From Phoronis australis (taxonomy: Eukaryota; Phoronida; Phoronidae), in NCBI GenBank assembly GCA_002633005.1, contig NMRA01000055.1, positions 1,163,736-1,227,735 on the forward strand: a stretch of 64,000 nt of DNA, read 5' to 3'. This document shows positions 40,736-53,026 of this stretch, piece by piece (position 1 is the stretch's first letter; each line of letters starts with the position of its first letter). The position numbers were made by a program, and so were the translations under genes. The notes below the pieces were generated by a model that saw only the letters and a list, made by a program, of their open reading frames with translations, was not told where the DNA came from and made no database searches.

Positions 40736-43700
40736 ATGTGTAACTCTATTGGAATACTGTATCACGACTCAGACTCGGCACTTGTAACACAAATAGTCGA
40801 CATTCTTGAAGGACCATTTTTTACACAGTGCTTTTTCGCCGGTCGTGACATGGTAAAAGCCGATTCCATGACGTATGTCTTCGATTTCTTGGAGTACATT
40901 TTAAGTAAGTGTAGAAAGTTCGTCATCGTGCTTTCAGACAATTTCTTCTCGTCTCGCGAAACAAGACTTGACTTGATGTCCTTCTTTATTCGTTTCGACC
41001 AAGGAAACTGCAAGGTGTCCTTCATAACGGTCAACGGTAAGCCTAACATACCGTACCGAAGGTTGCTTGCGATGGAGAAGAGTAAAACGGCAAAATTCAT
41101 CAACTCCATCGAATATGAAGAATATCTTTCTCTGGTCAAAGCTATCAACAGAGCACTATCAGGTCAGTATTGCACAATTTTTAATTACATCGAATCGTCT
41201 TGTCAGTTATGATGAATCTAACCAACTTCCACGAAGCCGTAAGTTTTCTATAGTGAGCTGCGATGATCTGATCACAGTTGTGGAAATCAGAATTAAACGC
41301 GACTGGATGAGGAATATCACCGCGTTAAGGCCCGGCCTGGAGTGCCCCAGCCGCTGTAATAGGCCATTGACGGGGGAAAGTGTCGTCGTAAGATTATTAT
41401 AGTAAGACGCATTATTATATTAGTTAAGAGTCCCACTACGAGTCCAGAAGTCATACGCACAAGTGCCTGGTCGCACAGCCACGTGAAAAGAGCACTAGTG
41501 TGAGTCGTGGTATTGATTGCCAGGTTTGGCCCTCGATCTTCAAAGGCGTGCCGTGTGCCACGGGTATTTTATGGTTAGCATTTACACTATTCATGGATTT
41601 CCATTCACAACGCCACTTTTGAGGTACTAATGAAGAAATATGAAAATCCTAATATAAGGCACACGTGACTCTGGTCTCCACGCAGTTAATGTACGGCGTC
41701 AGTGAAATGCTGACAATTATACTGGTCCAATTATACTGGTCCAATTAGATTTAGCAGATGAATGAAAATTTAGGCTCTCTCAGAATTAATTATGTCTTTC
41801 ATCATAGTTTCCAGCCACCAATTTAAAGGTATTTTGCCAGCTACGACTTGAAATAACTAGTCATTCATGCGCGCACCCAGGGGGGGGGGCTCGGGGGAGT
41901 GGGGTTCAAAGGAGCCCGCCATTGGGAAAAGTGGGCAAAAAGGTCCGCCTGCGAGAAATAAAGTCCGAGAAAATGAGACAAAAGTCCACTAAACAAGCAC
42001 AAAACGCTCACAGAGGTGCGCGGGTTTTTTATTTTTTTTAGTCTGCCGGCTATTGTGTTACCAAAAAGTTCCACAACGTTAGAAATTCGAGCCCCCTATA
42101 AGGCCTGGGAGCGCGCATGTCCTTCCAAAGCGCCTATTTTACCATAGTTTTTTTGCCTCAGAATCTGCCGAGGCAACTGCCCTGGCTGCCCCCCATTGAT
42201 AATATTGCCCTAGTCGATTACATCTCTGCGTAAAATTATCGTTGGCCAAATAACTGAACGTTACGCACGTAAATAGTAAATACGTGCGTGAATTAATTCT
42301 TGCTAGTGGCGTAAATTAATTATGAACGGCTTCAATTAATTATTTGCGACGCAAATTATTGAAATTTTAAATAAGTAAATTAAATCTTGTTAGTGGCGGA
42401 AATAATTCTTATTAGTGGTGTAAATTAATTATTTTCGGCGAAAATTAACTTTTAACGGAGTAAATTAATTCTTTGCGGCGAAAATTAATTATTTACGTGC
42501 GTAACGTACACAACTTTGGCCAACGATATGAAAGCAGCCCTGGTATCTTCTTGTACACCCTTTTTGCTTACTTTACCACCTGAGTCTTTCGCGCCAAAGG
42601 TCAAACCGCTTTTTTAATTTCTTCATTACACTCTTTCTTGACGTCATTCTTAATTGCTGTCGCATTGCATACAGCGCCGATCCAATTTCGATTATCTTTG
42701 AGGTGCCCTTATGCCAGCAACTACGAGCAGTAGACAAACTGGTTTAGTAAGGAAAATAAACGAGGAGTTGCACCAATTACACTCGTCATATCGACGAGTA
42801 CATGTAGTTGCTGAGAGTTCCAGAAATTAGCGTTGCATGCAGACTTACAAATCGCTGTATGCCGGACAGACCTTAATGGCGAAGGCAACCTTTTTTCATA
42901 TCATTTTCAGCAAAAATAGGGTTCGTTGATTATCCCAGACATATTTTTCACTTATTTACAGCTTTTCGTAATTTAATTAATTACTCGTCCTCTACTCCGG
43001 AAGTGATGTTTTAGGAGGCAAGAATTTCGCGCCAATTTCTTTTCATACAGTCAGACTGTACCCCTGTTACATGTACGTTCAGCTAACGACCATGCCAGTA
43101 ATAATCGATGACCTTTTTACACATGGGTTCATAAACCCACCAGAGGTGTGCTTTTACCTGTGCACTGTGGTTACTAATTGACCCTATTCCTTGATTCAGA
43201 CGAAGCTGGCAGAATCTCCGAATTTCCGTTAAACAAATACAAGTTTGTATTCGGTAGCTGCAAAGATGGAGATGTTCATGAAGGTGGCCCTACTGGTGAG
43301 TCGTTGCAAATGGCTGATATTGGTGTGTCTTTTCTAACGATAGCTCATTTGCGGGCGAGAACTCTTCGATTCGTGCGAGACAATTTTAATTGTTTTCCGA
43401 AATCTTGAACATGTTTCACGTGAACTCAGTTTTTGTGGAATTATTATCTGTGTTGTATCAAACAGAATTTTTCCTAAAAATTACACAAAAACCGCAAATG
43501 TGGTCTTTCGTTGAATTTTGCCAATTTTTAAAGTTATTTCGAACACTAGAAAAATAGCTAAAGTTGGCTTATTTAGAACACCGTATCTCGGAAATGGCTG
43601 CTCGGTTTCATTTGAAACTTTCAGATATTTTGGTTTCTGCAATGTTCTCCTAAACGCTCAAAATTTGAATTTTGTATGAGACGCTTTTAAACATTAGGAC

Positions 43701-46700
43701 TTTTGTGCTTTTATGAAAAAAAATTAATAGTTGGACAAAACAAAAGCCGATAATATAGAAAGTGGTAACAGTTTTTAAGATTTTATCTTGAACATTTAAA
43801 TCGGACAAACTGTGGTCATTATATTGGTACCATTGTTAGCTATGAATAGCCACCGACCTCGATTTCAAAGAATGTTTGGCAGACAGCGAAGGGGTTTCAT
43901 GATTTGTAATAAAGTCACAACAACGCTAATTATTTTGTTTTTCACAACTCTGGCCAAAACCGATAACTACAAGCAATAATCATGGCCAGTTCCTTCTAAA
44001 TTCTGAAATCACGTTCATGTACAAGGCGGGTTCATAGACATTTAAATAGTTTTAAGAAGAATTTTGTGATATGCAATTTTTGTTTTGGTCCTTCGTGTCA
44101 CGCGTGGTTGCCAGAGCGCGAGAACATTTGATTGAAGTTTTGCTTAGATGTAGTTGCATTTTCTTCATCCAAGAACTGTTCGAACGTTGAAAATGACCTG
44201 AGAATATGTTTTTTCCCAATGTAGTCTCCGATCCACACGTGGTTTTGGACGTTCAGAACACTGTAGTGACCTTCAAAGCTGGCTTCAAGAAAGCCATATT
44301 GGGCGAAGGTGTCCAACTTTGTTCTTCCGGCAACCATGACTTTCAGGTTGTCGTTGAGGTAAGTGTATTTGTGTTTCTTGTCTAATTCTGTGCCACAAAA
44401 ATCAACTTTTTATCTTGTTTCCGCGCTGTTTTGCACTACTCTCCACCGATACACTTGCCATTGGCGCTCTGTATATGTGGACCCGATCGAAGCAGTGTGC
44501 GTAATTTCTTCCAAAGGCAAAGTTGTCTCCCCTACGAACCTCTGTAAGGCTACTGATAATATCCGAAAGAAGCCGACCCTCTTTACTAAATGGAAGCACC
44601 CGAACACAGCAGTACTGTGAATGCTCCTACCAACAGTAGTAATTAAGCATTGCATAAAAGTTACTGTCAATATTCCTCAAAATTCACTAGTGACAGCTAG
44701 AGAGTGCCTAATGAGAACCAACACCCTGCTTTGTCAAGGACCTAAGCACAGGAGAAACCCGACTTCTCTATACTTAGAACGATATTGGAATTCCTGTTGG
44801 CAAACAGTTCTTTGACATGATTTATAAATGTGTGCCTTCAGTTTGAATGTGAGTTGTGACCACGTTTACGTAGCATCGCTTTTAACAGTGCCGGAGGTAA
44901 TTTTTCTCCGGGTATTTTTCTTCACGGGGCCTAAATTAATGTGAAGAATTTTGAACCCATGAAAAATGACCTCCACATCCGCGAAAGCTTGTCCTGTCAG
45001 TGTTCAACGATTCCCCCGCCGTGTGGGAGTTGGGACAAGTAAATATACCCGCAACAGGTGATCTGTCAATAATGTTCGTCTGGGGGTGACCTCCTCGGGG
45101 GAGGGGGAAGAGGCTACTGGTGTGGGTTAGCCATCGAAAACTAAAACCCCCGAGACGTGGTGATCTGGGTCAGGTGGCGGTTAGACTATTCTTAAACGTA
45201 TAGGACTATTGTTGACCTGGGTGTCGGATTACTCAACACCCAGCCAAGGAGCTAGGCGCCAAGGATGTGTCAACGGGGTGGGGCAAGGATAAGGGTATTG
45301 GATATGTGGGGCTTGCGGGCAAGGAATAATGTAAAGGTACGTATGTCCGCGAACAATATGTCCATAAGAACTACAGTGTATGTTCGTTAGGCGCGACAAT
45401 TGTGCTCAGTGGATCGGGAGCATTTGCACTCGTGAGAGGGGAACAGCGTGCGTCTCTCACGGTGAGAGATGATTGAGTCCTGGCGCAGCAACATGGGGAC
45501 GGGCTTCATATCAAAGTAAGCGAGGGGGTGCAAGAATAGGGAACGGCGTGCGAGGGTATAGAATGGTGTTTCAGTGCAGGCTTGGAACCAAAGTGCGGGA
45601 GCAGAGATAGTCCCTGGTGGTCTCTGAGATCGAGAAACGTGTCTGATAAATTGTCAGTATAGAACTGTCAGAGAGTACGCAATCGACAACGCGGTGTGGA
45701 TGGATGATTTGCATCAGAGAGATAACGTAGCGGCGTGCAGGCCAGGAATATGACGTGTAGGAGCTGGGTTGCTCTGTTTACAAACAAAGAAAATTATGTC
45801 CATGACCACAAGGCTGAGTAGAAAAATGTGGTGCTGCCTCAATTGGATCGCAGGACTATGAATCCGGCCGTTAGAGGGTCAAGTGTGCGTGAGAGAAGAA
45901 TTTTAAATTTCTCGGCTGTGCGGCGCGCGGTGTATGAGATGGAGGGATGTGGATGATGTGTGAGAGCAGAGCTTATGTCTTTGCGAGCAAAAAGGTACAC
46001 AAAACGCCGAAAATGCATGGTGCTATATCGGGGGACTTCGTTCGTCATATGGCCATCACTGTTACTGCATGAGCTAGGCCTACTGCATATTAAGAGCCTT
46101 TCTGTTTTTTTTTTTTTAATTTAGGAACTTAAGTCTCCTCTCGACATTTTGTAATTGTTCTAGGTCCAAATATGGATTTTAATGAAGGTGTTTCTGCAAT
46201 CAGATATCCCACTGCATAGATAGTGTCTCATACCATTCAGCTTGAATTTGACCCGCGTGGGCCGGACTACAAATGATGTAGTGCCCGTGCAGCTTCCATG
46301 CTTTTTTCCTAACAGGGAACAACGTGATACTGTTCATTTTCTCTCGTGTGTAAGAATGTGTAACCGAGCCTGTTTCTATGTAGTGTCAATGAACTAACGT
46401 GTGAGCTTAATTTCATCCAACCGTACTTCACTACTTTTTGGACTTAGGAACCGGTGTAAACAAGGTTAGTTTGCGAATCTTCCCGCATTATTAGATGCTT
46501 ATCTTTATGGTGTTTGTATATCTGTAGTCCCTTGCACGTGTGTACAATGTACGTTAAGCTGTTTATCTCTTATATGGAATATAGATCGCTTCTTTTTAAA
46601 ATGTTCTTGCTTGCAGACTCTCTCAAATTGGCATGCGCAGTTGTATTAGACGCACCAACGCAGCAATAGGTGGAGTGAGATCTCAAAGGGACATTATCGG

Positions 46701-49700
46701 AAGAAAAGGCAATTTTACATAAATTAGCTGCATCGCTGTTTCGAACCCATTAGCTGCGCTGTAGCAGCTGGACGGCCCTTCCAGCAATGATTCCAAATGG
46801 CGTCTTTTGGTCGTAAAATCGATAGTGGACCTTTGAGACCCACATAGCAATCGTCCTATTGAACTGTCTAAAACACTGTGACGGTTTTTAGTTTGCCTGG
46901 GATGTCATGGTACTCGTTATCCAATGGCTTTGCGGCTAGTTAATCTCTCTCCGCTTCCTGTTGTGATATTCGGCATGTCGATGTGAAACGTCCCATCTAC
47001 CTCCATTTTGAGAATATACCGTTGAACTTCCGGTTGAGGGTATGTGTCAAGGTCACAAACTTGGGTGCGGGAGTAACGCTAGCACTTGCCGAGTCACGTG
47101 CAGTGAAAAGTCATGGCTTTGTTGCCATGTCAGTTTTGGAAGTGTGGCGAGAATCTTGATAGTGTGAGGTCTTGCTTTTCACCAGCAAAATCTTGAATTA
47201 TCCTGCAAAACTTGTAAAAACTGTCCCCTTGCTCTTACCCTTTGCATGCCGCTGTTTCAGCTCGATTGGCGAATATTTATTTTAAGATGTTGCTCCATTT
47301 TTACGCTTGACCATGCATTGGGGAGCACGGACTGTGGCTGTGAGGTACAAACCCTCATATTATGGGAAGGAGTTGTACCCCAAACTTGAATAGGACGGAC
47401 GAGAAATGGGAAGGCAATACCTATGACGCCAAAAGCGGTGGAACTAGATACTAATCTTCATGAGTAACATAATTCCATCGCTGACGATGTGGACCGTTAT
47501 TTTGCAGAGGCGGATCTACAGGGGGGGGGGGGGTTCAGGGGGTTTAAACCCCCCCCTCGGGACAGGATCAAAAATAAAAACTGGAAAAAAAATCGCCAGA
47601 AAAACGAAATTAGCTACTAAAAATCCAAAAAAATCTTACACGGGAGGAGGGAAACACTCTCGCGACCTTCCTTCCCCTCGGCGCTACGCGCCTCGGATTC
47701 TCTCGAGTCCTAAACCCCCCCTTACTGAAATCGTAGATCTGCTACTGTTTTGATATTGGTAACCGCTTTGATTTCAAAAGAACTGGTATGGTTGCCGATT
47801 TTGATGTCATGCTAGTGTAATTAATCAAAACCCCATCCTTCACATCTCTTGTCTTTCTCATTTCTGACTCGTCCTTCCCGTCCACAGTGTATGCTTCACG
47901 CTGCATGATGAAGCCTTATTTAGCCATCCGTGGTGCTAGGTTTAAGTGACATGCTCCGTTGTTTCGACCTTCCCCAATGGTGCCGCAACACACCTGTCCT
48001 TGCATTGCTCTGTACAACACGAAGCTGTAATTCTTGTTAAATATAGCCTCAGTTTTCCTCAGGTGCCTTATACACTTTTGCGGTTCTTAATGGCGAGTTG
48101 TGTAGCATTACTTTGTACGCGACTGGTACCAAGAATTTTAATAAAGAAAAGGCCTTAGCATTTCATTTCTTTTGCCAGAGAATGTACTTGTCAGCGGAAG
48201 TCATGAAGTCTGTCACAGATTCCAACCCAGCATTCGCTCCCCTGATTTCCAGCGTGACGCCGTTGTACTTTTTTTCTGTGAACCCGGCAAGAAATGCAGA
48301 AAATGGCTCCAGTAGTAAGCTCGACCATCCGGAGTTGCAAGCCCAGCTGCAGCTGTGGTCTCTGCGAGATTCTAAGGCATCCAGAAACTATCGAGTTATG
48401 TTCTCCGAGTCTGTCAATTTTTTTGGTGGAAATTGGTGCGATGCAACGGACAGATCTCTGTGTACTTTGAATGGAAAAGCAGCGTGCTTTGAACTGGTCC
48501 TCAACAAGTATGGCGTGTAAGTTCACAATGGCACCAATTGTTTGGCTTCGTCAGTTCCGCCGAGTCAACCAGCTAAGAGGTTTTCGCCTGCGTTCGGCAA
48601 CGCTAGGATATCGCTAAAAGACGTGATTTTGGCTAGATTTTAGCGAGGTCCTAGCGAAGGTCATAGTGTTACTGAACTCAATCGACAACGTTTTGTGGGC
48701 CTAAGTCGTTATTGAGAACCAATCAAAGGGCTTAGCCCTTTGACTCGGCGTGTCACGCGAAGTACTGTACCGCATTCAAGTGCACCAACTGTACAAAACT
48801 TTGAAATGTCTCATGCGCAAATTATTTACTCGAATGGACTTAGTTGTATTGAACTTAAATTCCCGATCATAATGCTAGCCTGCTTACTAAAGTTTTGTTT
48901 GTGAAATTGGAAAGCTCCAGTGCAAAATATACCCAAATCTCACTTGCTTTACGTTTATAAGCCTTAGGTGTCAATGTGAAAGATTCACAAGAATTCCGAG
49001 TCTGTTCATTTCAGAAACAGGTACGTCTATTTGTCGTTTTTAGCCTGCAACGTTTTAATGTGCTTAAAAGCACCGAGATCATAATGTTCCGTGGGTGACT
49101 TTAATTTTGAGGAAGTAAATCTAGGGTATAGCTTTTGGTAGTTGATTCAAACACATTCAGGTAAACTCATCTCTTTTCAATCCTAGTATTCTTAATTGGT
49201 GCTCGATATTTAACCGCAAGCTTGCAACTATTTTCCTAGGTATTTACTTTGCGAGGTAGACCAGTCATCCTTGGAAGACATGACCAAAGTGTCATGTATC
49301 CTCCAGGCCATGAGCGACTATCTTTCGCAAAACTATCAGAGGTTTTCTGCCATGGTTAGCTCTGACCGGCGGAAGGTTACCTTTTGCGCCATGAGGCCGT
49401 CAAATGGCAAGTATCTCAACGCAGTGTGCACGACTGAGTCGCGGTGGCATCGGCAGGCATTCATACGAGTACCAAAATCAACCATAAGGGGTACTTTGAA
49501 TGTGATCATCGATATAGAGGCCGGCTGCAAACGTATGTGCGTTCCTGCCACGTTTGACCTGCACAAGCAAAGCGTCATTTGCAAAATTCTGTCCTTGAGG
49601 GACATTTGCCATCAAGCCAAGATTACCTGTTGTATAACGGAGAAGAAAGACGTGGTATTCGAGTTTAAGTATCAAATGGTATGTGTGCATTTAAAATTGT

Positions 49701-50707
49701 TCACGATTTTATATGGTTACTTCAGCACAATAACGGATTTAGGATATCATGCTGGTTGGCACCATTTTGTCTCGTAGACAAGCACGCTTTGCAGCGCCCG
49801 AAAATGGTTGAAATACCTTTTTATAGAAGGTAGAAGGTGAAACGTGACAACTACACTACATACTAAAAACTACTTTGAAAAGGTAAAGTCTCCCTTAACC
49901 CTATATATATATGTATATGTATATACTATGGCCGTAGCTTACAGTATTACGAGGAAATGTCACCTGTTTATTTTACCAGGCTAGTCGCTTCTTGCGCTCA
50001 CCAGAGCTAACACGGTCGTTGATGGCTTCCAGCATCTCTTGCAAAGGAGACTGCAACCAAAACAGCGAGTACGAAGGTGGGTACAATGATCCGCGCTCAC
50101 TTGCAACAGATCAAAAGACGGGTTTGCGCGGTCGGTTTCTCTATTAAGACAGAGAAATAGATCTGAGTTGTATTAAAATTGATTGCGATGATCTCTTGGT
50201 TACAATACACATGTATGTATAGTCTACGAAAATCAACATTTGTACTAATTTCTTTAGCCGTGTTTGCAGTCAAATAAAAACGCACATTTTAGGCATAATT
50301 CCAAAAATCGCCCCGTAGGCGTGTAAACGGCATTTTATTTCAAGGAATGAAAAAGTCTATACCCCAATGTATCCCTGCAGTGTACACCTATACTGTATTA
50401 TTGTACTTTTTGTACACTTCGTACATGTAGGCCAGATGTTAATGCGGAGTATCGTATTTTATTCCTTGTTCCAGAATCATCTTCAAGAAGAAAACATTCG
50501 ATACCCGACCTTGACGCACGTGCTAGAAGCCTGCTGAAATACGGTAGTCGTTCGCCTTGGGACAGAGGCAAGAAGGAAAGAAAGCGTGATTCAAACGAAT
50601 CTCCAAAATATAACCCAGATGGTGTTATTACGGCACGCCATCTGACAAAAGCCGTGTCAGTAGACGATGAGGGCTATAAAGCCATTCGACAGTTGATTTA
50701 CCCATAA
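40736..50707 (+). CDS. TIR-domain protein with ZU5- and UPA-like regions
   Basis: Seven exons with matching phases: 40736-41162, 43200-43295, 44225-44358, 48179-48516, 49240-49678, 49980-50076, 50475-50707 (TAA), giving 587 residues. Residues 1-142 form a divergent TIR domain: strand A SIGILYHDSD, a box-2-like AGRDMVKADS without Pro-Gly, then CRKFVIVLSDNFFSS and a C-terminal helix VKAINRAL. Residues about 190-340 read like a ZU5 domain: AILGEGVQL, VVVERMYLSAEV, APLISSVTPLYFFSV, LQLWSLRDSK, GNWCDATD, ACFELVLNKYGVYLLCEVD, in the same order as in UNC5/PIDD. Residues about 340-478 are beta-rich and fit a UPA-like position. The tail is basic (RGKKERKRD) with no death domain. There is no signal peptide or membrane segment, so a cytosolic adaptor is inferred. 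No conserved NADase glutamate is evident. An exon could be missing in the 3.8-kb intron 3. Confidence 0.78.
41867..42119. mobile_element. MITE with ATGCGCGCACCCAG ends
   Basis: Starts ATGCGCGCACCCAGGG, with a G-run and GGGCTCGG, and ends CTGGGAGCGCGCAT. The inside carries GTGGGCAAAAAGGTCCGCC, GAGAAA and AAAAGTCCACT words shared with copies at 54542-54786, 56455-56706 and (reversed) 62817-63063. Non-autonomous DNA transposon in intron 1 of the TIR gene. Confidence 0.8.
42238..42533. mobile_element. Fold-back element with an internal tandem array
   Basis: Ends are inverted: CGTTGGCCAAATAACTGAAC GTTACGCACGTAAAT at the left and ATTTACGTGCGTAAC..TTTGGCCAACG at the right. Between them are about nine degenerate units of 20-28 bp built on GGCGTAAATTAATTATT. 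Confidence 0.8.
43576..43745 (+). repeat. Dispersed repeat, copy 2
   Basis: Diverged copy of 541-745, in intron 2 of the TIR gene (core CTCGGAAATGGCTGCTCGG). Confidence 0.55.
44359..48178. other. Long intron 3 of the TIR gene
   Basis: Between about 44880 and 46080 composition shifts to GC- and purine-rich (GGGGGAGGGGGAAGAGGC, GTCAGGTGGCGGTTAGAC). It looks like part of a foreign or repeated element, but no coding domain was recognised. A MITE lies at 47509-47747. An overlooked exon cannot be excluded. Confidence 0.4.
47509..47747. mobile_element. MITE with GCGGATCTAC ends
   Basis: Begins GAGGCGGATCTACAGGGGGG and ends CGTAGATCTGCTACTG, an imperfect inverted repeat. Inside, GGGTTTAAACCCCCCCCTC and TCCTAAACCCCCCC point inward from each end. 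Confidence 0.65.
48591..48678. mobile_element. Small MITE (GTTCAGTAACGCTAGG family), copy 1
   Basis: Left end GTTCGGCAACGCTAGG and TCGCTAAAA; right end TTTTAGCGAGGTCCTAGCG then GTTACTGAAC, complementary. Lies in intron 4 of the first TIR gene; two more copies lie at 63553-63858 in the second TIR gene. Confidence 0.7.
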
Positions 50708-51162
50708 TTGCATCTTTTGACAAGTGAATATAACTGACTTTCGGAATAGCCGTGCCATATTGAAAATAATTTTCCCGCCAGGCGGCCATCACGTCTTAAT
50801 TGGTCGATAAGCCTTCAGCGCCACCTACAGATCCCATGTAATGCGGACGAGAGGTTTCAACAGTGGTGTAAACAACATTTTAACACCTTTCCGGATGTGC
50901 AATTGCATGTACTAATGGCTTACCCATAGGCAAACCTCTTGAACTATCCGTAGAGGATGGACGTCATGTCGCATACATTTCTAACTGCCATGAAGAATTC
51001 GCGGTTGCATACATGTAGCCAGTTCTTCGAGTGGTCCTACTGGCTGGCGATGTCAACTTAGGCTAAACTAATTTAGTCAACTTAACCCCGCTAATCAAAC
51101 GATAATTAATTGAAAATGAGAATTCTTCCTCTATGATTATCAAATTAATAACCCATTATAGA

Positions 51163-51314
51163 CCTGCGGATTTAAGGGGGCTAATGATCCATGCCCCCCC
51201 CCTCAATTTTCCCAGATTCCATTTGGCAATTCAGGGTTGCCAATGTCTGATGGGCAGAATTCTAGCTAATAGTCTGGTGTACCCCCAACTGAAAATCCTG
51301 GATTCGCCCCTGTT
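51163..51314 (+). mobile_element. GGCGGATTTAG short element, copy 1
   Basis: Starts CTGCGGATTTAAGGGGG and ends GGATTCGCCCCTG, with internal CCCAGATTCCATTTGG and AATGTCTGATGGGC. About 150 bp, imperfect inverted ends. Confidence 0.65.
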
Positions 51315-52360
51315 ATATGTAGCATTGAACTTTGGTTCACATAATCAAAGTCGGGATCAAGCCGAATCCTCTTTTTCGCTCTCATTACTCACTGAGAGCG
51401 CCAATATGAAAACCCTTATTACTCGTCTGACATAAAAATCTTAATGTCTAGTGTTTTTATACTTCAAGGCGGAGAGGAAGGCTGAATCAAAAGGCAGTTC
51501 CGCCGCTTATTAATGCAAATGTTCACAAAGGGCAACGTCCACGTCAGCTGTCTTACCCAGTATTTATCGTTGTATGACAAAAAACTGTAAAAAAGACTAT
51601 TTTTCCGGCCAATTAAGAGGGATCATCATGAGAGAACAGTCCCAAACGGCGGTTACGATGACAGATCTACAAATACAGATGGAGTACGATCAAATGCTGA
51701 GGAGGGTTTGCTTTTCAGGAGGTGAATCAGCCCATGAACACTGTATACACGTGTAATCCAATCACAGTGTTGTCAGTGTCATGCTTGTGCTGAAGCTGGA
51801 TTTAATGTGCGTCCGTGTACGGCGTAAGCAAGGTGTAGAATCGGACATTTCGATAGAGTCATAGTTAAATCAAACCTTATATACAATGCAATATTTTTGT
51901 ACTTTCAGTGTATTTTGTTTAATGTGTGCATCAATACATCAGATAATTCTTATTTTCCTCGTACCATATTCAACCGGTTCATGTCCCAGTCAGAGCACCA
52001 GATAGATTTTGAATATGAAAGAGCGAATCAGCCACGGGTCTCGATCTATTTACTGAGATGTCTGAACGTTGACGTTATTTCACGTGAATGACCCCCCGGC
52101 ATAACCAATGGAACAACGTTACTTTAGCATTCTTGCTGTTACGAATATCTCATTGACCGACTACATGTATTTATGTGATAATCGACTTTCAAGCCACCTC
52201 AGTTTAGGCGTACTCATTTTTCGTTAGTCAGTTTCATTTTTCTTTGGATGGGCAGCATTTTGCAATTTTTAAAAAGGTCAGTTGGAAAAATTCAGATCAA
52301 CATCATACGTTTCAGTTTTTGTTGCGGATGTTGAGCCAGTGTAGAGGCTGTTTATTTATG

Positions 52361-52516
52361 CAGTGGCGGATTTAGAGGGGGCCACGGGGCCATGGCCCCC
52401 CTAAAATTGTCCCAGATTCTGTTTGGAAGTTCAGGGGTACGAATGTCTGACGGGCCAAATCCTGACTAATACTCTGCCCTGGCTCCCCTAACTCAAGATT
52501 CTGGATCCACTTTTGT
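52361..52516 (+). mobile_element. GGCGGATTTAG short element, copy 2
   Basis: CAGTGGCGGATTTAGAGGGG to TTCTGGATCCACTTTTG, co-linear with copy 1 (CCCAGATTCTGTTTGG, AATGTCTGACGGGC). Confidence 0.7.
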
Positions 52517-52690
52517 TCTGCATGTAAAGATACGCTTCCTTCACTACTCACGCATCACTGATTTTTCTTTTAATTTTTCGCTAAAAGTATTGTCTGTTCA
52601 GAGATGACTGTCTAGGAAAGATAATTGATTGTGAATGGACGTTGGAATCACGACTGTATATACACGCGTTAGCGCATGCAAACACGTACA

Positions 52691-53026
52691 TTCATGCCAG
52701 TGGCGGATTTAGGGGGGGGGGGGGCAAGGGGGCCATGGCCCCCCTAAAATTCTACCAGATCCCATTTGTGAGTTCGGGTGCGAATTGTTGACTAGCACAT
52801 GCGCGCAACCAGGGGGGCTTGGGGATGAATAAACAACGCATACGCCATGAATAAACCCCGTTTACCGTTTAATTTTTCTTTTTTTTAGTCAACAGGTACG
52901 CAAACCCAAGAATTCGAGACCCCTGCATCCCTAGATTTTAGGCTGGGCTCGCGCGTCTACCGAAATACTGCTTATTCCTGTGCCCTGGCCTCCCTAACTC
53001 AAAATCCTGGATCCGCCCCTTCATGC
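52691..53026 (+). mobile_element. GGCGGATTTAG element copy 3 with a nested insertion
   Basis: Flanked by TTCATGC direct repeats (52691-52697, 53020-53026), a likely target-site duplication. Begins CAGTGGCGGATTTAGG and ends ATCCTGGATCCGCCCC. A member of the ATGCGCGCACCCAG family (about 52799-52957) has inserted inside it, so that family was active later. Confidence 0.7.

Noticed and set aside
40762-41148. Minus-strand 128-codon frame over the first TIR exon
   Set aside because: Shadow of the TIR coding exon; no domain and no conservation expected on that strand.
44225-44358. RHIM-like amyloid motif (GVQLCSSGNHDF resembles the V-Q-L/I-G core)
   Set aside because: The core Gly is Cys in both paralogues, the Asn spacing is off, and the segment is better explained as an early strand of the ZU5-like domain.
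40736-50707. BCAP/BANK (TIR-DBB-ankyrin) orthologue
   Set aside because: No ankyrin repeats are present, and the residue order after the TIR fits ZU5 better than DBB.
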